Below are positions 25,550-33,874 of a stretch of 45,417 nt of DNA, piece after piece; the stretch's first letter is position 1, and every line of letters begins with the position of its first letter. The DNA lies in assembly GCA_021372585.1 (NCBI GenBank), contig JAJFUD010000042.1, forward strand, positions 1 to 45,417, written 5' to 3'. A program made the translations under genes and the position numbers. A model generated the notes under the pieces. That model made no database searches. It was not told the DNA's origin and worked only from the letters and a program-made list of their open reading frames with translations. This DNA comes from a bacterium. GTDB taxonomy: Bacteria > Caldisericota > Caldisericia > UBA6126.

Positions 25550-26916
25550 AATTTCTTGTTTCCGATTTAGCGGCTTTATTCCAGGCACAACTGAACGAAT
25601 TCAGGGTTATTTCCACACCGATTGAAGTCAGGATCCAAACCGATTCAAGACAGATACAACCGGGAGATATTTTTATTGCGATCGCAGGGGAGAAGCAAAA
25701 CGGACATCAATTTATTCCGAAAGCGATTCAACAAGGTGCTATCGGAGTTATTGCTGAAAAATCCGATCCAGCGCATCACGCTGCATTTGAAATCATCGTC
25801 CCTTCCACCACCCAAGCTTTATTAACGGCAGCACAAAAAGCTCTCCGGAAAACAAATTGTAAACAGATCGGTATTACCGGATCTGCCGGAAAAACTACCA
25901 TGAAAGAGATGCTATCGGCTGTACTTGGCGCCTCGTATCTGGTAGCTAACACAACAGGTAACTACAATACACCGATTGGAGTACCTTTAAGTATCTTAGC
26001 GATGAATCCGGATGCGGATTTTTTTGTAACGGAATTAAGCGCCTCCTATCCCGGTGAAATAGACCAAAACCTTTCTTACCTTACCTTATCGGACGCGATC
26101 ATTTCTTCTATCGGCTCTTCCCACCTGGAATTTTTCCATACGGTGGACAAGGTTCTGAAGGAAAAAATGAAAATCAGCCAAGCGATAGTGGAAACCGGTA
26201 CTTTATTATTACCGGGAGATAATCCCGCTATTCTCTCTCTCCCCCGTGAAAAACAATTTGTATACTATGGTCTGAATCCTTCCAATGACCTCCGGGCAAA
26301 CCACTTGGAATACAGGACAAACGGAATCCATTTCGATGCTGAACTCCCGGGAGAGTCTATTCCGAATCTCTCTCTCTCCGCTTTCGGTAACCATATGGTT
26401 TTAAACTCGCTCCCTGTCTTGTTTCTTGCAAGAAAGTATGGCATACCCGTCCACTCCATCAGAGAGGTTTTAGCCGGTTTTGCGGCTCCTGCCGGGAGAG
26501 GAAGATTGATTCATTATAAAGAAGGCTATTGCATTATTGATGAAACCTATAACGCGAATCCCGTTTCCTTCAAAGCAGCCTTACAAGCATTCGATAAAAC
26601 TCCTTTCCCGAGAAAAATCCTTGTGTTTAGCGATATGCTTGAATTAGGCGAAGGATCAGCTACACTTCATCAAAGACTGGCTGACGAGATTGCCGCGTAT
26701 ACTTTCCATACCGTTTTGTATTATGGTGATTATAACCATATTATGGAGCCCGTTCTCAAAAAACCTGACAGCCATTACCAGAACTTTCCCTCCCTGGAAG
26801 CGATGGAACAATTCCTATTGCAGACGGCTCAACCGGGAGATGGCATTCTGATTAAAGCTTCGAATGGCAAACACTTATCAGAAATGATCCGACATCTGGA
26901 GAGCCATGCATGCTGA
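25546..26916 (+). CDS. murF: UDP-MurNAc-tripeptide:D-Ala-D-Ala ligase MurF
   Basis: From the TTG at 25546, overlapping the murE stop, the product is 456 residues; an in-frame ATG at 25510 lacks an SD and would extend into murE. MurF caps the stem peptide with D-Ala-D-Ala. Motifs are regular: TDSRQIQPGDIFIAIAGEKQNGHQFI, ATP loop GSAGKTTMKEML, GNYNTPIGVPLSIL, ELSASYPGEIDQ, SIGSSHLEFFHTVDKVLKEKMKI, PAGRGRLIHYKEGYCIIDETYNANPVSFKAAL and FSDMLELGEGS. It is clearly less divergent than the MurE next to it. The N-terminal domains of MurE and MurF here share the words QTDSRQ(V/I)QPGD, as expected for related ligases. Confidence 0.95.
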   Translation: MKFLVSDLAALFQAQLNEFRVISTPIEVRIQTDSRQIQPGDIFIAIAGEKQNGHQFIPKAIQQGAIGVIAEKSDPAHHAAFEIIVPSTTQALLTAAQKALRKTNCKQIGITGSAGKTTMKEMLSAVLGASYLVANTTGNYNTPIGVPLSILAMNPDADFFVTELSASYPGEIDQNLSYLTLSDAIISSIGSSHLEFFHTVDKVLKEKMKISQAIVETGTLLLPGDNPAILSLPREKQFVYYGLNPSNDLRANHLEYRTNGIHFDAELPGESIPNLSLSAFGNHMVLNSLPVLFLARKYGIPVHSIREVLAGFAAPAGRGRLIHYKEGYCIIDETYNANPVSFKAALQAFDKTPFPRKILVFSDMLELGEGSATLHQRLADEIAAYTFHTVLYYGDYNHIMEPVLKKPDSHYQNFPSLEAMEQFLLQTAQPGDGILIKASNGKHLSEMIRHLESHAC

Positions 26917-27848
26917 TCATATTGAGTTTTCTGTTTTCCTTTATAGCGATCCCTTTCATTATACTCACCCTGAAAAAGTGGCAACTAGGCCAAATTATTC
27001 GAGAAGAAGGACCTTCCAGCCACTTGTCTAAATCAGGCACTCCCACCATGGGAGGGATTTTGTTTGTAGGGATGACCTTAATGACCATATTGCTTTGTAT
27101 TGTTCTGAAACAATCAGACCCTTCTCTTTTATGGGGAGGGTATATGACGGTTGCTTATTCATTGGTCGGCTTTTTAGATGATTTTCTCAAAAAAATTAAA
27201 AAATCGCCTTATGGTCTCAAAGCAAGGGAAGATATCGCTCTTCAAATTCTTTTGGCAGTTCCATTCCTTCTCTATCTTCTTTTTTCGCGCTCCCCCTCAG
27301 TATCCGTCTGGTTATGGTTACCATTTAAATGGTTCCTCATTTTAGCCATCACCAATTCGGTGAATTTGACAGACGGATTGGATGGACTGCTGACGGGTAT
27401 TGCCTTGTTGGTATTTATGTTCTTCATCTTCCTTGGTGTTATCGGGTTTTCCTCCCCTGATTTCAATCCAACTCTGCTTTACGTTTTATTCGGTACTCTT
27501 CTGGCTTTTCTCTATTTTAATTTTTATCCGGCTAAGATTTTTATGGGAAATATCGGATCCTTTGCGCTAGGCGGATTTATCGCCTTTTGTGTGCTTTGGT
27601 TTGACATTGACTGGCTTTTTCTGGTGTTAGGGGGTATTTTTTTGGCAGAAGCGTTATCGGTGATTCTCCAGGTCTCTTATTTCAAATATACAAAGGGCAA
27701 AACGGGAATCGGAAAACGAATATTTAAAATGGCTCCCCTACATCATCATTTTGAGCTGATGCAAATACCGGAAGCTACTATCACTGTCAGATTCTGGCTT
27801 CTGCAAACCCTACTAACAATTATCAGTCTTTTTATCTATACTAATTAA
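26910..27848 (+). CDS. mraY: MraY-type phospho-MurNAc-pentapeptide transferase with Asp-to-Asn change at a catalytic site
   Basis: The 312-residue polytopic protein (about ten membrane segments) transfers phospho-MurNAc-pentapeptide to undecaprenyl phosphate, forming lipid I. Recognised motifs: SGTPTMGGILF, GFLDDFLKKIKKSPYGLKAR (paired Asp), SVNLTDGLDGLLTG, and APLHHHFELM near the C-terminus. The motif MGDxGS, whose Asp binds catalytic magnesium in characterised MraY, reads MGNIGS with Asn214 (codon AAT, 27549-27551). Everything around it (FNFYPAKIFMGNIGSFALGG) is conserved, so the alignment is not in doubt. A single G-to-A difference, or a sequence error, would explain it. Overlaps murF by seven bases. 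Confidence 0.92.
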   Translation: MLIILSFLFSFIAIPFIILTLKKWQLGQIIREEGPSSHLSKSGTPTMGGILFVGMTLMTILLCIVLKQSDPSLLWGGYMTVAYSLVGFLDDFLKKIKKSPYGLKAREDIALQILLAVPFLLYLLFSRSPSVSVWLWLPFKWFLILAITNSVNLTDGLDGLLTGIALLVFMFFIFLGVIGFSSPDFNPTLLYVLFGTLLAFLYFNFYPAKIFMGNIGSFALGGFIAFCVLWFDIDWLFLVLGGIFLAEALSVILQVSYFKYTKGKTGIGKRIFKMAPLHHHFELMQIPEATITVRFWLLQTLLTIISLFIYTN

Positions 27849-27880
27849 CGGATGCGGAATTTAAAGAGAGGAGGTAACCG

Positions 27881-29266
27881 ATGAAGGACAGAACACTATC
27901 GTATAAAGGGAAACAGATCACCGTCTTCGGTCTGAAAAAGAGTGGTAAAGCCGCCATCGATCTTTTGGCAAAAAGCGGAGCCCAAATTTTTGCCACCGAA
28001 AAAAATCCTGAGATTGAATCACAATTGATTATCTGGCTGGAAGATCTTAATGTTCCTTTTGAACTAGGTTTTCACTCAAGAAGATCGATTGAAATGAAAG
28101 ACCTGATCGTGCTTTCACCAGGTGTGGATCCTAACATTCCCATATTAAAAGAGGCAAAAAAGAACCAGATCCCGATTATTGGTGAGATCGAGTTAGCGTA
28201 TCAATTCTCCCGATCCTCCTTTTTAGCAGTTACCGGCACCTCCGGAAAGAGCACTACGGTTGAATTAATCGGAAAAATACTCTCTCAGCATATTCCCAGA
28301 GTTTTTGTTTGTGGAAATATCGGTATTCCGATCTCAGAAATCGTTTCCTTGAACAACCAATCCTCCACCCTGGTAGTAGAGGTCAGTTCGTTTCAATTAG
28401 AAACGATCCAGACTTTCAGACCCACTGTCTCTGTCTTTTTGAATTTTTCTGAAGACCACTTGGACAGGTATCCTTCCATGGAAGAGTATTTCCATGCTAA
28501 AACAAAAATTTTTGAGAACCAAACCATGGAAGATGCAGCGCTTCTGAATATAGATTCCCCCCCGTTAAGAAAGTTAGTGTTACCCCATATCAGAACGTAT
28601 TATTATTCGATTCAGGAACCATTAAAGCAAGGTTTTTATCTTCAAGGCAACCAGATTATCGGGAAAATCGGCAACCTGGATTTCTCAGTAAAATTAGACG
28701 GCTACCCCCTGATTGGTCTACATAATCAATCGAATGCAGTCGCGGCAGTTGGCGCCTCTTATCTGTACCTAAAGGATAAATTTGATCCGTCTGCAGCTGA
28801 AAAAGCTCTTCAATGCTTCACAGGTCTTCCGCATCGTTTTGAATATGTCGGTCGTTACGCCGGATTAGATTTCATCAATGACTCAAAATCCACGAAACCT
28901 CAAACGACTATCATGGCTCTTCAATGTATCACCAAACCGACGGTTTTAATTATAGGAGGCTCCGACAAAGGGAATGACTTCTCCTCATTGGCAAAAACCA
29001 TCAGTCAGCACGAACTCATCCGCTATGTGGTGCTAACCGGAAAGACACAGAAAAAAATACGATGCGCCTTTGACCAGGCAGGCTTTAAAAAATATAAAAA
29101 CACTCCCACCTTTAAGAGTGCGATTTTTGAAGCGATTTCAAGAGCAAAAATGGGTGACACGGTTCTATTATCCCCCGCATGCGCGAGTTTTGATGAATTC
29201 AAGGGATTTGAAGAAAGAGGCGATTTTTTTAAATCCACCTTAAAACTCCTGTATGAATCAAAATGA
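27881..29266 (+). CDS. murD: UDP-MurNAc-L-alanine:D-glutamate ligase MurD
   Basis: The 461-residue ligase adds D-Glu to the stem peptide. Motifs are canonical: VFGLKKSGKAAIDLL, VLSPGVDPNIP, GEIELAYQF, ATP loop GTSGKST, CGNIGIPIS, VEVSSFQLETI, LNFSEDHLDRY, GLHNQSNAVAAV, GLPHRFEYVGRYAGLDFINDSKSTKP, LIIGGSDKGNDFSSL and LSPACASFDEFKGFEERGDFF. This normal enzyme contrasts with the altered MurE and MurC of the same operon. It has its own strong SD (GAGAGGAGG) after a 32-base gap from mraY, and its stop overlaps the ftsW start (ATGA). Confidence 0.97.
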   Translation: MKDRTLSYKGKQITVFGLKKSGKAAIDLLAKSGAQIFATEKNPEIESQLIIWLEDLNVPFELGFHSRRSIEMKDLIVLSPGVDPNIPILKEAKKNQIPIIGEIELAYQFSRSSFLAVTGTSGKSTTVELIGKILSQHIPRVFVCGNIGIPISEIVSLNNQSSTLVVEVSSFQLETIQTFRPTVSVFLNFSEDHLDRYPSMEEYFHAKTKIFENQTMEDAALLNIDSPPLRKLVLPHIRTYYYSIQEPLKQGFYLQGNQIIGKIGNLDFSVKLDGYPLIGLHNQSNAVAAVGASYLYLKDKFDPSAAEKALQCFTGLPHRFEYVGRYAGLDFINDSKSTKPQTTIMALQCITKPTVLIIGGSDKGNDFSSLAKTISQHELIRYVVLTGKTQKKIRCAFDQAGFKKYKNTPTFKSAIFEAISRAKMGDTVLLSPACASFDEFKGFEERGDFFKSTLKLLYESK

Positions 29267-30492
29267 AAAGCTCAAAACAATGGCTCATCACCATTCTGAT
29301 CTGGATCACTACCGTACTGGTTTTTTTAGGCTTGCTCATCTGTCTGTCCACGACCATGCCGGATTATTTCAGAGAGAATCCTTATGTTACCAGCCCCTTA
29401 TCAGGGTTTTTGAAACAGCTGATTGCTGCTATACTCGGTACCGTGTTGCTGTTTTTTGCCAGGCTTGTTCCAATGCGTTTCTTTCGAAAAAATGCGGTAA
29501 TGTTTTTCGTGATCTCCCTGGTATTATTAATCATGGTTTTTTTCATCGGATCTACGACAGAAAATGAAGCCGGTCAGGATGTATCCAGATTTATCCGAAT
29601 TTTCGGCTTAACGTTCCAACCTTCCGAGTTGGTTAAACTAACCGCCATTCTGGTCATTGCGAAACGGTTTACCGGACCGAAAGCCGTCAGGATCACGAAT
29701 AAAAATATCTTTAAGACGATTGTTTGGGTATTTCTGCTACCCTCTCTCCTGATTATCCTTCAACCTAATTTTAGCGCAGCGATGCTTTATTTTGTGATTA
29801 CCTCCTTTACGCTGATTTATTCGGGTGTTTCATACTGGAGGTATCTGATCCGGTTTGTCTTACCCATAGGCATCGTCTTAACGGTGGGACTGATCATCTC
29901 GAGACAAGCAGACAGGATTTTAGCCAGAATCTTCAATTACATGGCTCTTTACGCGAACAGCCCCTTTGTCCAGAAAATTGCCCTATTCAGCAAGCAGATC
30001 GGGATTAAACAGGAGATTATTAATCTGCTACAGGAGGGAGATACTTTCCAAATTAACGCTTCCTTTAGGACGATCGCTCAAGGCCGGTGGTTAGGATACG
30101 GTTTTTTAAAAAGCACTCAAAAATTCGGAAACCTTCCCTACAACTCAACCGACTTTGTGTTTGCCATCATCAGCGAAGAATTTGGAAATATTCTGTCAGG
30201 ATGTGTAATACTCCTCTTTTTTCTGCTGTTTTATATCTCGATCCAGATTTCCCTAAAAAGTCAGGATCACTTTAATGCAGTCGTAGCGGCTGGTATTGGA
30301 ATGCACCTTTTTCTGCAGGCTTTTACCCATATCGCCGTTACCCTGGGCTTAGTGCCTCCCACCGGCGTAACCTTACCTTTCATCAGTGTCGGTGGAACTT
30401 CCCTGATGATTATTCTCTTTGAAATCGGCATACTGCTCAATATCGCTTCCCAGATAAAAGAGCCACCGGCGCTCGATTTTAGCCATGTTTAA
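29263..30492 (+). CDS. ftsW: FtsW, SEDS-family peptidoglycan glycosyltransferase
   Basis: The 409-residue protein with about ten membrane segments is the septal peptidoglycan polymerase that pairs with FtsI. SEDS signatures: FGLTFQPSELVKLTAIL (RxIxxxxxxFQPSExxK type), RTIAQGRWLGYGFLKSTQKFGNLPYNSTDFVFAIISEEFG with the conserved Asp of TDFxFA in the large extracellular loop, and GLVPPTGVTLPFISVGGTSLM. The GRWLGYG word replaces the more usual GSGGxxGxG. Context (dcw cluster, after murD) supports FtsW over RodA. It overlaps murC by eight bases; murG, which normally follows ftsW, is missing. Confidence 0.93.
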   Translation: MKSSKQWLITILIWITTVLVFLGLLICLSTTMPDYFRENPYVTSPLSGFLKQLIAAILGTVLLFFARLVPMRFFRKNAVMFFVISLVLLIMVFFIGSTTENEAGQDVSRFIRIFGLTFQPSELVKLTAILVIAKRFTGPKAVRITNKNIFKTIVWVFLLPSLLIILQPNFSAAMLYFVITSFTLIYSGVSYWRYLIRFVLPIGIVLTVGLIISRQADRILARIFNYMALYANSPFVQKIALFSKQIGIKQEIINLLQEGDTFQINASFRTIAQGRWLGYGFLKSTQKFGNLPYNSTDFVFAIISEEFGNILSGCVILLFFLLFYISIQISLKSQDHFNAVVAAGIGMHLFLQAFTHIAVTLGLVPPTGVTLPFISVGGTSLMIILFEIGILLNIASQIKEPPALDFSHV

Positions 30493-31873
30493 TCTACCCA
30501 TCGGTTCTTTCGTTTATCTGATCGGTATCGGTGGGGTCGGTATGACACCGCTTGCTCTGTATCTGCATCAAATGGGGTATGTAGTCGCTGGGTCGGACAT
30601 CCAGTCTTTCCGTATGGCTGATGCTTTGCAAAAAGCAGGCATACAAGTTTTCACCTCTCACCAAGCTGATCAAGTATCTCATGCTCAATTGGTTATCTAT
30701 TCCACAGCCATTCCTGAAGGCAACCCTGAATACAAAGAAGCAACACGCTTAAACATTCCCTGTATTGACCGTTTAGAAGCTGTTTCCCACCTAGTGAGTG
30801 GAAAGAAACTGCTATCCGTTACCGGAAGCTATGGAAAAAGCACAACCACCACCTTCAGCGCTTATTTTGCCAAACTAGCCGGCCTCACCCCCTCGTATTT
30901 GATCGGTGCAGATTTACTCACCTTCCCACCGGCTCATTGGAACCGGAATCAATCGGATTGGTTTGTGTTTGAGACGGATGAAAGCCGACCGGAATTTCTC
31001 CAATATTTCCCGTATGGTTGCATTCTCACAAATATCGGCACAGATCATCTCCTGAACTACCAGCAAGATATTCTCCGCCTTCAGGATCACCTTTATCAAT
31101 ACTTATTAAAAACAAACCAGGAAGGCTGTATTGTTGTATCACAGGATGCGTTTCAGAGATTATCCCTGTTTTCTTCCCGGTTTCCCTGTCGGGTGCTTGT
31201 GTGCGGTACGGAGGCTTCCTGCCAATATCGCTATGAAATCGTCAACCTTCAATTTCAACAAGATCACTTTGAGACCACTTTTCACCTCTCCGTTCGAGGA
31301 AAACGATACCAGAATTTGGTATTACGCATGCCGGGGGAGAAATATGTACTGGACGCAGTATTAGCCTATGCCCTTATCACAGAAATCTCTGGGAGTACTA
31401 TCGATCCGGATTCATTCCGCTCATTACCCATCCTGGACCGCCGATCTCAGCTAAAACAGGTTTGGAAAACTTCCCTGTTGATTGACGATGAAGGAGATAG
31501 CCCGCAGGTAATCAAGGAAGTCCTGCTGAATGTCAGAAACCTGTTTCCAGACTGCACCATTCTTCCGATCGTCCAACCGCATCGTTTTTCTCGTCTACAA
31601 AGCCTGCTGATCTCCTATGCAGAAGTCTTGGCTGCCTATGCAGACGAGATCATCCTGATGCCTGTTTATTCTGCCGGTGAGAAACCTATCCGGGGCATCG
31701 ACTCTTCCTCATTAGCCAAACAGATTATGCTCCAGGGTTTTACCGGTGTGTTGACTTTAGTTCAAACTCCTGAAGAAGCTGCCGAGATAATTGTTAAACG
31801 CAGACAGGAAAACATAGTATTTATTTTATTAGGTCCCGGTGATGTCTGGCAGGTGGAACATGCCCTGCCATAG
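30485..31873 (+). CDS. murC: MurC-type Mur ligase lacking the conserved DDYGHHPTE motif
   Basis: The 462-residue protein aligns with MurC (adds the first amino acid, normally L-Ala, to UDP-MurNAc): GIGGVGMTPLALYL, GSDIQSFRM, IYSTAIPEGNPEYKEA, FETDESRPEF, LTNIGTDHLLNY, PGEKYVLDAVLAYAL, VQPHRFSRLQSLL, VYSAGEKPIRGIDS. Two near-invariant motifs are changed. The P-loop GTHGKTTT reads GSYGKSTTT (114-122), and DDYGHHPTE reads DDEGDSPQV (334-342). In characterised MurC the latter motif lies at the amino-acid site, so the amino acid added may differ, or activity may be low. Mpl (tripeptide ligase) shares these motifs and does not explain the change. Translation overlaps ftsW. Confidence 0.85.
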   Translation: MFNLPIGSFVYLIGIGGVGMTPLALYLHQMGYVVAGSDIQSFRMADALQKAGIQVFTSHQADQVSHAQLVIYSTAIPEGNPEYKEATRLNIPCIDRLEAVSHLVSGKKLLSVTGSYGKSTTTTFSAYFAKLAGLTPSYLIGADLLTFPPAHWNRNQSDWFVFETDESRPEFLQYFPYGCILTNIGTDHLLNYQQDILRLQDHLYQYLLKTNQEGCIVVSQDAFQRLSLFSSRFPCRVLVCGTEASCQYRYEIVNLQFQQDHFETTFHLSVRGKRYQNLVLRMPGEKYVLDAVLAYALITEISGSTIDPDSFRSLPILDRRSQLKQVWKTSLLIDDEGDSPQVIKEVLLNVRNLFPDCTILPIVQPHRFSRLQSLLISYAEVLAAYADEIILMPVYSAGEKPIRGIDSSSLAKQIMLQGFTGVLTLVQTPEEAAEIIVKRRQENIVFILLGPGDVWQVEHALP

Positions 31874-32777
31874 CTCGGCTGTTTTTTATCAAACTCTACA
31901 GAAACAGATTCAGGGAGAGGTTCTTTACCAAGAACCATTAAGCCATCATACCTCGATGAAAGTTGGCGGACCTGCCGATTGTTTCATTTCACCAAAAAAC
32001 CTTACTGAACTACAAATCATTTATACGCAAGCCGGATTAGCCGGCATTCCCGTGATGGTGATCGGAGCAGGAACGAATTTACTGATATCAGACCAGGGTA
32101 TCCGTGGGATTGTTGTTAGCCTAAAAGAAGGCTTTGCAGGCTATTCTCGTGAAGGCTTACAACTGACTGTTCAAAGCGGCCTCCTGCTTCCCAAACTGAT
32201 TCGAATCTCGCATCAGTTTGGATTTACCGGATTAGGTTTTCTTGCAGGAATCCCAGGAAGTGTTGGTGGGGCTGTTTATATGAATGCTGGCACCTCGAGC
32301 CAGTTTTTTAGTCAAGTGATCCGATCCGGATTAGTATGGGATCCGGTTACGCAAAGTATCCATCCATTGACTCTTGATGATTTTCATTTTGGGTACCGAA
32401 CCAGTATTTTACAGAAGAATTCCCAGGTTTTGTTGGAGGTCTCTTTGGCGCTTTTACAAGGCGATATACAGGCTGAACAAACTTTTATTCGGAGAATCAA
32501 CGCCACAAGATCCCGGACACAACCCTTACAGTTTCCAAATGCTGGATGCACCTGGAAAAATCCAGAGAAGGTAACGGTCGGTAAAATCATTGAAGAGGCT
32601 GGATTGAAAGGGAAAATCATTGGGAAAGCGATGGTTTCCACTCTTCATGCGAATTTTATCGTGAATCTGGGCGGGGCTACATTCCAGGATATCCTTGCAT
32701 TGATGGAACTGGTTGAAAAAACAATTTATGAAAGATATAATATTCACTTAGAAAGAGAGCTACAGATAATAGCTTAG
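31860..32777 (+). CDS. murB: UDP-N-acetylenolpyruvoylglucosamine reductase MurB (type II)
   Basis: The roughly 305-residue FAD enzyme reduces UDP-GlcNAc-enolpyruvate to UDP-MurNAc, the first committed precursor. Motifs: HHTSMKVGGPADCFISP, VIGAGTNLLISDQGIRGIVV, GFLAGIPGSVGGAVYMNAGT, FGYRTSIL, FPNAGCTWKNP, GKIIEEAGLKGKIIGKAMVSTLHANFIVNLGGATFQD and the terminal LERELQII. The residue that protonates the product, usually Ser in AGSxFxNP, is Cys here (AGCTWKNP), a substitution that keeps an acid-capable side chain. The ATG at 31860 lies inside the murC end; an upstream GTG at 31839 is also possible. Confidence 0.94.
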   Translation: MPCHSSAVFYQTLQKQIQGEVLYQEPLSHHTSMKVGGPADCFISPKNLTELQIIYTQAGLAGIPVMVIGAGTNLLISDQGIRGIVVSLKEGFAGYSREGLQLTVQSGLLLPKLIRISHQFGFTGLGFLAGIPGSVGGAVYMNAGTSSQFFSQVIRSGLVWDPVTQSIHPLTLDDFHFGYRTSILQKNSQVLLEVSLALLQGDIQAEQTFIRRINATRSRTQPLQFPNAGCTWKNPEKVTVGKIIEEAGLKGKIIGKAMVSTLHANFIVNLGGATFQDILALMELVEKTIYERYNIHLERELQIIA

Positions 32778-32859
32778 CAATTGAGTCTATTATTAAGTTT
32801 GAAGATATTGTTTAGAGATTTAAGGTTTGTTTTTTGTATTGGGAAGGAGCATACAGCTT

Positions 32860-33864
32860 ATGTGGCAGTATATTGTGAAACAATCGTTCCAAAGGCTTTT
32901 CATCCTGATTATTATCTCATTTCTCGCTTTTATTATCCTTACGCTGGTTGGCGATCCGGTTGATATTCTGAAATCGATGAATCCGCACATCACACAAAAA
33001 CAGATTGATGTTTACAAACACCAGCAAGGGCTTGACAGACCCCCTCTCATCAGGTACTTTATCTGGGCACGAAATGTCTTGAAAGGCGACTTTGGTATTT
33101 CAAGAGCCTATAAACAGCCTGTGTTCCCTTTATTAATCTCTCGTATTCCCAATACAATGTATATGCAAGCCATTATCATGTTGATTATTATTTGTTTATC
33201 GATCCCGTTGGGTATTTTCTCCGCTACCCATCAGTATTCATCCTTTGATTATATTTTAACCTTTTTAGCCTTTACCGGAAATGCTCTCCCCACTTTCTGG
33301 TTTGGCTTATTGATGATCTTAGCATTCGGCGTGATGCCCGCCAAAGAATTCAGACTCCCTTTCACCGGTATGTACTCCGATTCCGTTTCGTATAATGGAA
33401 ACGTGATTCCTTATGATGCGGCTCCCTGGTTTATCAAAGTAATCGACAGAATCAAACATATGCTTCTTCCGGTGTTAACGGTATCTCTTCTGTCTCTTGC
33501 AGGATTGATGCGGTATACTCGGTCCGCCATGCTGGAAGTAGTCAAACAAGACTATATCAGAACCGCGAGAGCGAAAGGATTACGCGAAAAGACTGTTATT
33601 TATGTTCATGCGCTTCGCAATGCGATTATTCCGATCGCCACCATCCTGATTCAATCCATTCCGGGTTTATTTGCCGGCTCCCTGATCATTGAACAGCTAT
33701 TTGGATGGCCGGGCGTTGGAAAAATGGTCTATGAAGCGGTCATGTCGAATGATTATCCGCTGGCTATGATGAATATCATGTTCTTGTCCTTTTTAACAGT
33801 CGTTTTTACACTAATAACCGATATATCATATGCTTTCTTAGATCCGCGCATCACGTATCGATAG
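32860..33864 (+). CDS. oppB: Oligopeptide/dipeptide ABC transporter permease, OppB/DppB type
   Basis: The 334-residue inner-membrane permease starts at the ATG at 32860, ten bases after AAGGAG; a longer frame with a TTG start has no SD. Six membrane segments are visible. The N-terminal signature is LTLVGDPVDILKSMNPHITQKQIDVYKHQQGLDRPPLIRYFIWARNVLKGDFGIS, and the EAA loop that docks the ATPase reads YIRTARAKGLREKTVIYVHALRNAIIPIATIL. It pairs with the next gene. No binding-protein or ATPase genes adjoin; the SLH lipoproteins at 14741-19683 are candidate receptors. Confidence 0.93.
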   Translation: MWQYIVKQSFQRLFILIIISFLAFIILTLVGDPVDILKSMNPHITQKQIDVYKHQQGLDRPPLIRYFIWARNVLKGDFGISRAYKQPVFPLLISRIPNTMYMQAIIMLIIICLSIPLGIFSATHQYSSFDYILTFLAFTGNALPTFWFGLLMILAFGVMPAKEFRLPFTGMYSDSVSYNGNVIPYDAAPWFIKVIDRIKHMLLPVLTVSLLSLAGLMRYTRSAMLEVVKQDYIRTARAKGLREKTVIYVHALRNAIIPIATILIQSIPGLFAGSLIIEQLFGWPGVGKMVYEAVMSNDYPLAMMNIMFLSFLTVVFTLITDISYAFLDPRITYR

Positions 33865-33874
33865 GAGCCCAATC

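Noticed and set aside
28560-29238. Minus-strand frames opposite mur genes and many other short frames
   Set aside because: They are antisense shadows of well-supported genes with no SD or domain.
30485-31873. murC as Mpl (murein tripeptide ligase) or murE as a MurT-like paralogue
   Set aside because: Mpl shares the motifs lost here, and operon position favours MurC/MurE; MurT has a different C-terminal layout and a GatD partner, which is absent.
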